From the NCBI GenBank assembly GCA_027604665.1, contig JADGIZ010000668.1, positions 1 to 10,307 on the forward strand: a stretch of DNA of 10,307 bases. Direction: 5' to 3'. Of this stretch, positions 1 through 5,943 are shown piece after piece (positions within the stretch are counted from its first letter, which is position 1; each line of letters starts with the position of its first letter). The notes under the pieces are model-generated. The model did no database searches and was not told the origin of the DNA. It saw nothing but the letters and a program-made list of their open reading frames with translations. The stretch comes from Polyrhizophydium stewartii. Taxonomy: Eukaryota; Chytridiomycota; Chytridiomycetes; Rhizophydiales. A program made the translations under genes and the position numbers.

Positions 1-149
1 GGGGTGGGGACACGGTGGGCGGCGCACCAGGGGAGGGCGTCGCTCTGCGCGGCGGTGAGCGAGCCCACGAGGCCGCCGTGCTCGGGCGCGTCGGGCGCCT
101 TGCCCTTGCCCTTGTCCCGCCGGGCCGGTGGTGCGCTGTCAACGTCCAT
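1..149 (-). CDS. 5' exon of a probable replication factor C small subunit (partial)
   Basis: The ATG at 149-147 sits in a good context (GGCGGCATGG) and opens a 40-codon reading frame down to position 28. The peptide begins MDVDSAPPARRDKGKGKAP and ends DALP plus the first two bases of a Trp codon. A GTGCGC splice donor follows at 27, so the next exon lies outside the window. Small clamp-loader subunits (Rfc2, Rfc3 and Rfc4 types) start their conserved core with LPWVEKYRP after a short variable, often charged leader, and this exon ends exactly inside that Leu-Pro-Trp. The leader (MDVD, KGKGK) resembles fungal Rfc3 leaders as I remember them. The clamp loader opens the PCNA ring onto primer ends in the nucleus. 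The family call rests on three residues plus the leader style, so it is tentative. The remaining 27 bases (1-27) would be intron. It is divergent to SPC1. Confidence 0.45.
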   Translation of the reverse strand, partial: MDVDSAPPARRDKGKGKAPDAPEHGGLVGSLTAAQSDALPWCAAHRVPT

Positions 150-184
150 GCCGCCAAGTGTCGCAAGGTGCGCTTTTCCTGGCG
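150..184. promoter_or_regulatory. 35-base divergent intergenic region
   Basis: This is all that separates the minus-strand ATG at 149 from the SPC1 ATG at 185. It contains a short pyrimidine run (CGCTTTTCCT, 171-180) just before the SPC1 start and no TATA-like sequence. At least one transcript probably starts inside the opposite gene's first exon or intron, so the two 5' leaders likely overlap. The promoter role is inferred from position only. Confidence 0.4.
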
Positions 185-818
185 ATGAACGTCCTGACCC
201 GCGGCAAGATCGTGCGTCGCCCGCCGGCTCGCCAGCCCGCTGCACGCCCCGCTGCCCGTGCCGGCCGCCCGGCGCCTCGAGGTGCACCTGCACACGCACG
301 CACGCACGCACGCTCACACACCCTTGCCCTCCCCGCGCGCAGGACTTTGTGGGCCAGCGGCTCGTGGACCGGTACACCACGGTGCTGGTGGTCGCGACGG
401 GCGTGAGCACCCACCCGGCGCCTGTCTCACGCCTCTGGCCCGCATGAGCAACGTACCGCCGCGGTGCTGACGCCCGCTGCTCTCGGGGGACTCAGGTCAT
501 CGGCTTCCTCGCCGGCTTCATCACGCAGTCGGTGCAGGCGACGCTTGTCGTGGACGCCATCGGCGTCGCCCTCACGGCCTTGGCAAGCCCACCGCCCCGG
601 CAGCCGCAGAGCGGCTCTGCTGGAAGCGGCCCGCTGACGCTCGCCGGTGCCCCTGGCAGGTGTGCGTTCCGAGCTGGCCCATGTACCGCCGCAACCCGCT
701 CAAGCTGCAGCCGCGCCACGCCCCCGAGGACAACAACGACGATGACGACGACAGCAAGCCACCTGCACCCAAGCCCAAGAAAACCATCCTCGCACGCCTC
801 GCCAGGATCTTCTTCTGA
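185..818 (+). CDS. SPC1: Signal peptidase complex subunit 1 (SPC12 family)
   Basis: Four exons, 185-211, 343-402, 496-582 and 660-818, join in phase 0 to give 110 residues; family members are about 95 to 110. The start was chosen because ATG 185 gives MNVLTRGKI, which splices to DFVGQRLVDRY and so recreates the conserved I-D-F-x-x-Q-R entry of the family. Two membrane segments follow, at about residues 22-40 and 44-62, with a tight turn between. Then comes the hallmark P-x-W-P-x-Y-R-R-N-P-L-K at 62-73. The cytosolic tail has an acidic run (NNDDDDD) and a basic amphipathic end. The protein is a non-catalytic subunit of the ER signal peptidase complex; in yeast and human work it restricts cleavage of membrane anchors. 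The third intron appears to use a GC donor. The gene is divergent from the replication factor C-like exon and convergent with the XPG gene. Confidence 0.9.
212..342 (+). other. SPC1 intron 1
   Basis: 131 bases, GTGCGT donor, CGCGCAG acceptor, phase 0 between Ile9 and Asp10. The best branch candidate is CTCAC at 313-317, weaker than the CTGAC seen in the other introns. It carries five tandem ACGC units. Confidence 0.8.
294..313. repeat. (ACGC)5 microsatellite in SPC1 intron 1
   Basis: Five perfect tandem four-base units lie 29 bases before the splice acceptor, directly upstream of the likely branch site and pyrimidine tract. Length variation here would change branch-site surroundings but not the protein. 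Confidence 0.85.
403..495 (+). other. SPC1 intron 2
   Basis: 93 bases, GTGAGC donor, CTGAC branch at 467-471 with its A 25 bases from the intron end, ACTCAG acceptor. It sits in phase 0 in the middle of the first membrane segment. Retention leads to an in-frame stop at 445-447. Confidence 0.85.
583..659 (+). other. SPC1 intron 3, apparent GC-AG type
   Basis: 77 bases. The coding frame must stop at Leu58 (TTG, 580-582) and resume at GTG 660, because that alone gives the conserved V-C-V-P-S-W-P-M-Y. The donor at that boundary is GCAAGC, a close match to the GC-donor consensus, and no GT donor offers the same junction. CTGAC branch at 634-638, GGCAG acceptor at 655-659. Confidence 0.8.
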
Positions 819-970
819 AGCGGACAGATGCTTCATATGCCCCGCAAACTCCCTAAAGACTGTCGGATCTGTGCATATTTTTTCAAAAGGGGGCAGTCGG
901 ATCGAGCCAATGCGAGATCGGGTCCCAGATAATGTGTGATGATAGGGCTTAGAATGTGAACAAGGACAGA
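819..970. other. Convergent 3' intergenic region
   Basis: 152 bases between the stop codons of SPC1 and the XPG gene. It is noticeably more AT-rich than its surroundings, with an AT island at 874-888 (CATATTTTTTCAAAA). It must hold both 3' ends, but I see no canonical AATAAA on either strand. TCGGATC occurs twice, at 863-869 and 898-904. No RNA gene or ORF of note. Confidence 0.6.
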
Positions 971-3900
971 TCACCGGCGAGATGCGCTGCGACCAGGTGT
1001 GGTGGCCGACTGGCGCGCGCCGAGACGCTTCCCTCCCCGCCCGCGAGACGCAGCACCAGGCTTGGCTTTGCCCGAGAGCCCATCAAGCGCGCTCTGGACC
1101 CGCGAGCTCTTGTGCTTGCTGCCGGCGACAGAGCTCGAGATCACAGGCCCGCCAAAGAAGCGCTCGAGCGTCTGCTGGTTCTGGCCCGCCTCGGCCGCCT
1201 GCAGCTGCCGCCGGTTCATCTCGCGGATCACGGGGATGAGCACCTGGTTGACGCCCTCGGGTGTCAGCCGCGGCTTGTCCTGCATCACCTCGCGAATGCC
1301 CTCGACGTCGGGCCGCCCCCACTCGAATGGAGCGGTGCTCTCGTCCACGACGGGCTGCAGGTATGCATCGAGCACGCGCGGGTCCGGGAACGAGTCCGGG
1401 ATGTCGAGCTTGGCCGCGAGCTTGCGCAGCTTCTTCTTGCCGGGGCTCTCCTCTGGATCCGTCACACCGCGCGCGACAAGCGAGGCCCATTGCTTGAACG
1501 CGACAAGGCCTTGGAGGCCCTCACTGTCGCCGCACCACTCGCTGAGGATCTCGAGCGCCGTGACAGGCCCGACGCCAGTGAGGCCCGGCGTGTAGTCGCT
1601 GCCAAGCAGATACGCGAGCTGGATGAGCCGCCGCCGCGTGAGCTGCAGCCCCGATGCAATCTGGTCGACGCCGTACTGCTCGACAAACTTGGCCTGGTTG
1701 AACATGTTGCGCAGCACGCACCGCCCGCCAAAGAGCAGAATGTCGCTGTCGTCCGTGACCACGGCATCAACGAGCCCGCGGTCGAGCAAGAACGCGCACT
1801 GCGACTCGGCCTCGGTCGGCGCCACAATGTACGGCAGCCCAAACAGCCGCAGAAGCTCCTGCGTCTCGGCGATCATGGCTCCCGTGATGTCGCTTGCGTC
1901 GCGCTGCTCGCGCCGCTGCTGTTGCTCGAGTTCGCTCACCTCGCGGCCAATCTGCGCAGCAACCTGGTCAAGCGGCTTGTCGGACACGCTCGCGCAAAAC
2001 TCTTGGAAGTCGCGCAGCTCCTCGTCGAGCTCTGTGGGCACGTCAATGGCCGTATCGCCACGAAGCTCCTCGGCCTCGATCTCCTTGATCTCCTCTTGCA
2101 CCTTGTGCAGCTCTGCTTCTGTTTCGGACTCGGGCTCCATGTCGTCGTGGTGGACATCGACAACAATTTGGTCCGTGGTCTCCGGGGGTTGCCCCGCGTC
2201 AACCCACTCGATCGCGTCGTCGCTGTCGCTGTGATCCTCCATGCCAGCCTCGGCACGACGCGCAGGCACGGGCTCACGCGCCGGAGTGTCCACCACAATC
2301 TCGCGCCACTCCATCTCGTCGTCGTCTGTGTCGCTGCGATCCCGTGCCAGAGCAGAGCTCTTTGGTCTGGCTTGCTTAGGCAGATGCTGGTCGGCGGGCG
2401 AATCCACATCATGCATCTCCGTGTCCTGGGCAGCATCAGCAGCAGCAGCAGTCGTCGCAGGCTCGATCTCGATGTCGTCCTCGTCGTCTTCAAAGCCGAT
2501 GAACGCCGAGATACCAGTGCGCTGGCCGCTCATGCGGGAAGCAGGTCGCGACGCCACCGCGGTGCTGCCCGTGCCCGTGGCAGGCGACTGCGTGACCGAC
2601 GTGCTACGCACGGGCGACACGGTGCGGTCAGAGTCTGGCGGCGTCGCGGCAGTCAGCCGTGCACCGCCGGATCGCATTGGAGTGGAGCCATAGGATGCGT
2701 CGGCGTCTGCCTCGGCTTGCCGCAAGTACTCGGCGTCGTTGGCATGGTCTTGTTCCCACTTGGCGTCCATCGAGTCCCTCGGGAACTCGCCCGCATCATC
2801 GAGCACGTCTGTGACAGATCGCACACCATGGCCATTGGCAGCGCCAGTGTCCGTGCGCTGCTCATGCGGCGCTGCTTCTTCGTGCTGCGACCGGCGCAGA
2901 TGCACGTGAAAGAGGAACCGCTCGAGGAAGCCAAAGGCGAGATCGCGCTCAGACCCAAGCACGGACTTGCCGCGCAGCTTGGAAACACGCGCCATATGGG
3001 CGTCGATCTCGGCGAGCGAGAGCCTGAGTGTTGCAGGCGAGAACCAGTGCTGATGCTCGTCGGACAGATCGCCGAGGGCATCGAGCGGCGGCGAGATGGA
3101 CGCCGCGCACGCGAGGAACGCGTCATCGTCGAAACCCATCGAGTCTTCAAGCACCGAGATGCCCGTGTCGACGTCAATCGGGCTGCTCGGCGGAGCAGCG
3201 TGGTGGTCGCGCGGGAGCGGCCCAATAAGCCTCCCGCGAGAAGAGATTTCAGCATTTGACCCGTTTGTCTGTGGATGCTTCGTGCCGTTGGTCTTGCCGG
3301 CGCCTGCTTGCTTGGCCTGCATTGCCTTGCGCGCCGCGCAGGCAGCACTGAAGCTGCGTACTGCTGTTCGAGCGTCAGGCAGGTTCTCGTTGCGACGGTC
3401 CGCGTCCGCATCTGTGTCCGACCAGGTATCTGCATCGGCCGCAAGCAGCGCCGGCGCAGACGACCCTCCTCGTTGCGATTCCTCAAGCCGCTGGAACCGA
3501 GCCATCACCTCCTCGACAGTCTCAGAGTCGTCGGCAAACATCTGCGCATCCTCGCCCTCGGGCCGTCCGGGCTCGATCACAATCGCCGTCTCTGGCGTCG
3601 TCGCCGGGCGAGCCAATGCCGACTTTTCCGCAGCGAACGTGTCTGCCGAAAGCGGCTTGAGCGGCTTGGCCAGCTCGGCCTCGCGGAAGCGCTCCATGAT
3701 CTCCTGAACGGACTCGTTGTCCCCGACGACATCGCCGAGGTCAATGATGGTGGTTTTGCCGCGCAGCTGCTTCGATTTCGGAGCAATGGGAAGCGGCTTC
3801 TGGACCGGCTGCGGGTCGAACACGGCCGACTTGATTGGCTTTCCTTTGAGAGGCGCACGGGCACCAGGCGAGCGAAAGAACGACGACGGTAGCACTCGCT

Positions 3901-5790
3901 TGGGTGCCGGCGTTGTGGAGGACTTTGCGGATGATCGCGACTGCAGCGGCGTTGGCGTCTTTGCGGCCGCGGGACGCTGCACGCTCTTGCTGGGAGGCAG
4001 CAGCGTAACAAAGTCGTCGTCACTTTCGGGATCAAACTCGGTGATCTCGTCGCGCGCCGTTGAGGTTTGGGGCGTCTTGACAACGGGCAGTGCTCTGACC
4101 ACCCGCGCGGGGCTTTCTGTAACTGGAGTGTCGTCGCCAAGCTCGGTGATGATGGCAGGGTGGCGCTTGGCGGTCACTGGGCTGGTCAGAGCGCCCTGTT
4201 TGTTGCTGTCCTTTGGAGCAGCCGGCGGATCGCCCCTGTCGCCTTCTAGCTTGTCGATCTTGGCAAGAAGCTCCTCGAGCGGCACATCGTCGCCAACGTA
4301 TGCCCCCTCGTCCATGATGAGCGACTGGTCGCCGCCAGCGCCAGGCGATGCCGGACGAGGCGCCACATCGACAAAGTCGTCGGCATCGTCGTCGCTGTCC
4401 ACGATCCGGACGAGCGTGCTGCGAGGCCGCGGCCCAGGCTTGGCGAAGCCGTCCATGCCGGCGATGCCGTCAACTAGGCGCTTCTCGGACGACTGCGTGG
4501 TCATTGACCAGCCGCCGACGAGCGCGCGGCCGCCCGATGCGCTGGGGTCCTCATTCTTGACGAGCACAAAGTTGCGGCCGCGCACGCCCGCAACGCGGCG
4601 GTTGATGACCTGCTTGCGCTTCCACGTGCCGAACCGATTCGCAACGGGGTTCTTGACGACACCGGCGTTCTGCGCAAAGTGGGTGATGCGCTCCGTGAGC
4701 GTGTTGCGATGAACGAGGTTCTTGATCTGCTGCTTGCTAAAGTCCGAGGCCGTGTGCGACGCCTGCAGCATCTGGTCAACGCGCGCACGGCTCGGCGCTC
4801 GCGCCTTGTTCTTGAGCTCGATGATGATCTCGTGCTGCATCTCGATCGGCAGGTGCTGGAACTCGGCCGAGTCGATGTTGACCTGCGAGAGGTCAATGTC
4901 GCTGCGGTGCTCGGCAATGAAGGCCCGCAGCTCCTCATCGGTCGCGAGGCGCTGGTCGGTCTGCGCTCCCGCAAACGGCGTCCTGCACAGGCCGGCCGGC
5001 CGCGCGGCACCGGGAACGTCGAGAGCCAAGAGTCAGCCAGCCGGCGGCATGCGGTCGCAGCGGTAGCGGGCCATTGCCAGAGCTTCTCACCCAGATTCGG
5101 CGGGCAGCTCAAACTCGTCTCGAAGGCGCTTGGCGCCGCGGGCGAGGGCGGCAGCAGGCGCAGCAGGCCGCGGACCAGCATCGCCATCGGCGCCAGCGTC
5201 CGTATCGCCGTCATCGGCGCCACCGTGCTCGGTGCCTGCCTTCCTTGCCGACCGCTTGGCCGCGGCGGCCGTCTCGGCGACGGCGCGGCGCATCAGCTGC
5301 CTGGACAGCAGCCGCTCGGCGGTCTTGCGGTGGTTCTGCTCCGACGCTGCCCGCCGCTGCCGCCTCGCCGCCTGCCGCACACAGGGCACCCGCAAGCGTC
5401 AGCCCGCCGCCCGTCCAAGCGCACGCGCAGGCCAGGGTGCGCGGACGCACGACCGTCCGCAGGCAGGGCCCCAAGACAGCGCCGCCAGGCGGTGGCGAGT
5501 GCGCAAGAGCACCCAGAGGCACCCACGATGGTCTGCCGCTTGAGGGCCGGCGTCTGCCCGTCAAACACAAAGACGGGCCGCACGCCGTAGAAGAGCAGCT
5601 TGCAGATGCGCCGGAAGAAGCCAACGAGGTGCGCGCCGTGGAGCAGGTTGCCCTGGCGGTCGCGCATGGCCTTGATGAACTGGTGCAGCCAAATGGAGGC
5701 ATCGACGGCCACGCGGCGGCCGCCCAGGCTCTCGAGGCTCACGGGCCGCCCAGACCGCTCGACCAGCGACCAGAGACCCTTGACGCCCAT
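971..5790 (-). CDS. RAD2: Rad2/XPG (ERCC5) structure-specific DNA repair endonuclease
   Basis: Three exons, 5790-5527, 5371-5091 and 4982-971, encode 1518 residues, well above yeast Rad2 (about 1030) and human XPG (about 1190). The family cuts the damaged strand 3' of the lesion in nucleotide excision repair, in the nucleus with TFIIH. ATG 5790 is used because MGVKGLW is the family start. The N domain (1 to about 110) holds D30 and D77, the same numbers as in XPG. The conserved RLATDEEL region begins at 193. The I domain (about 1210-1400) holds E1239, E1241, D1260, D1262 and D1311, matching the FEN1/XPG metal-binding acids, then the GLTGVGP helix-hairpin. QQTLERFF at 1451-1458 is a full PCNA-interacting box, followed by a basic tail. 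The spacer is acidic and disordered, with four acidic-aromatic motifs (F385, F506, W1074, W1108) that could contact TFIIH. The spacer expansion is the only oddity; the catalytic core is intact. Confidence 0.95.
4983..5090 (-). other. XPG intron 2
   Basis: 108 bases, GTGAGA donor, CTGTGCAG acceptor, phase 2 through Gly182. It joins the conserved DEFELP block to the RLATDEEL block. A CTGAC branch is at 5032-5036, an unusually long 50 bases from the acceptor. Retention gives a TGA at once despite the length being a multiple of three. Confidence 0.85.
5372..5526 (-). other. XPG intron 1
   Basis: 155 bases, GTGGGT donor, TGCGGCAG acceptor, phase 0 between Ile88 and Ala89. It joins ALKRQTI to AARRQRR, restoring the K-R-x-T-I-x-x-R-x-x-R-R pattern after the family's V-F-D-G motif. 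CTGAC branch at 5398-5402, 27 bases before the intron end. Confidence 0.88.
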
Positions 5791-5812
5791 TCGCACAGAG
5801 AAGCAGGGCTCG

Positions 5813-5854
5813 CAGCAGCAGTGGCAGCAGCAGCAGCAACAGCAGCAGCAGCAA
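5813..5854. repeat. Interrupted CAG/CAA trinucleotide repeat
   Basis: Fourteen triplets on the plus strand: CAG x3, TGG, CAG x4, CAA, CAG x4, CAA. On the XPG sense strand it reads CTG/TTG in the 5' leader or promoter, 23 to 64 bases before the ATG. It lies outside annotated coding sequence. Confidence 0.9.
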
Positions 5855-5884
5855 CGGCGCCGGCGGCTGCGTTGGCGGTGTCGG

Positions 5885-5898
5885 CGCTTCGGGAAGCG
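5885..5898. promoter_or_regulatory. Small inverted repeat upstream of XPG
   Basis: CGCTTC and GAAGCG form a perfect 6-base dyad around GG. The core TTCGGGAA holds a TTCnnGAA pair, as in half of a heat-shock element, but a third repeat unit is missing. It could equally be a chance dyad or a 3' UTR hairpin of the zinc-finger transcript. Confidence 0.3.
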
Positions 5899-5936
5899 GA
5901 AAAATCGGCCAGCATCCTGTTCCTGAGGACAGCGAT

Positions 5937-5942
5937 TTTATT
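5937..5942 (-). terminator. Polyadenylation signal of the zinc-finger gene
   Basis: The minus strand reads TAGTAATAAAATCG across the stop codon, placing a canonical AATAAA one base after the stop. Cleavage would then fall inside the short intergenic region, roughly 10 to 30 bases downstream. Confidence 0.5.
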
Positions 5943-5943
5943 A

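Larger units (their letters stand above)
5739..5915 (-). other. Possible overlapping upstream ORF of the XPG gene
   Basis: The ATG at 5915-5913 opens a 58-codon frame ending in TGA at 5741-5739, 52 bases inside the XPG coding region and out of frame with it. The CAG/CAA repeat is read as an Ala-rich run. If XPG transcription begins upstream of 5915 this would compete with the main start; if it begins downstream the ORF is not on the mRNA. The transcription start cannot be seen from sequence. Confidence 0.3.
5791..5943. promoter_or_regulatory. Intergenic region: zinc-finger gene 3' end and XPG promoter/5' leader
   Basis: 153 bases separate the zinc-finger stop codon from the XPG ATG, with both genes on the minus strand. 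The region contains a minus-strand AATAAA touching the upstream stop codon, a 6+6 base dyad (5885-5898), an upstream ATG (5915-5913) and an interrupted CAG/CAA repeat. The promoter and terminator of consecutive genes must share or overlap this space. Promoter activity is inferred from position. Confidence 0.6.

Noticed and set aside
4..447. Plus-strand frame covering the SPC1 start and the divergent exon
   Set aside because: It runs through two SPC1 introns and out of frame with its exons; the peptide is Arg/Pro/Cys-rich with no family resemblance.
956..3259. Long open frame on the plus strand (767 codons)
   Set aside because: It lies opposite the XPG coding region, whose I domain is unmistakable. 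The antisense peptide is Arg/Leu/Val-rich with no recognisable domain; long antisense frames are expected at high GC content.
4983..5526. XPG as a frameshifted pseudogene, because its parts lie in different frames
   Set aside because: Both breaks are explained by introns with proper donors, CTGAC branch sites and CAG acceptors, and the joins restore conserved sequence.
5788..5796. XPG start two codons upstream at 5796
   Set aside because: That codon is GTG; the family's conserved Met-Gly-Val begins with the ATG at 5790.
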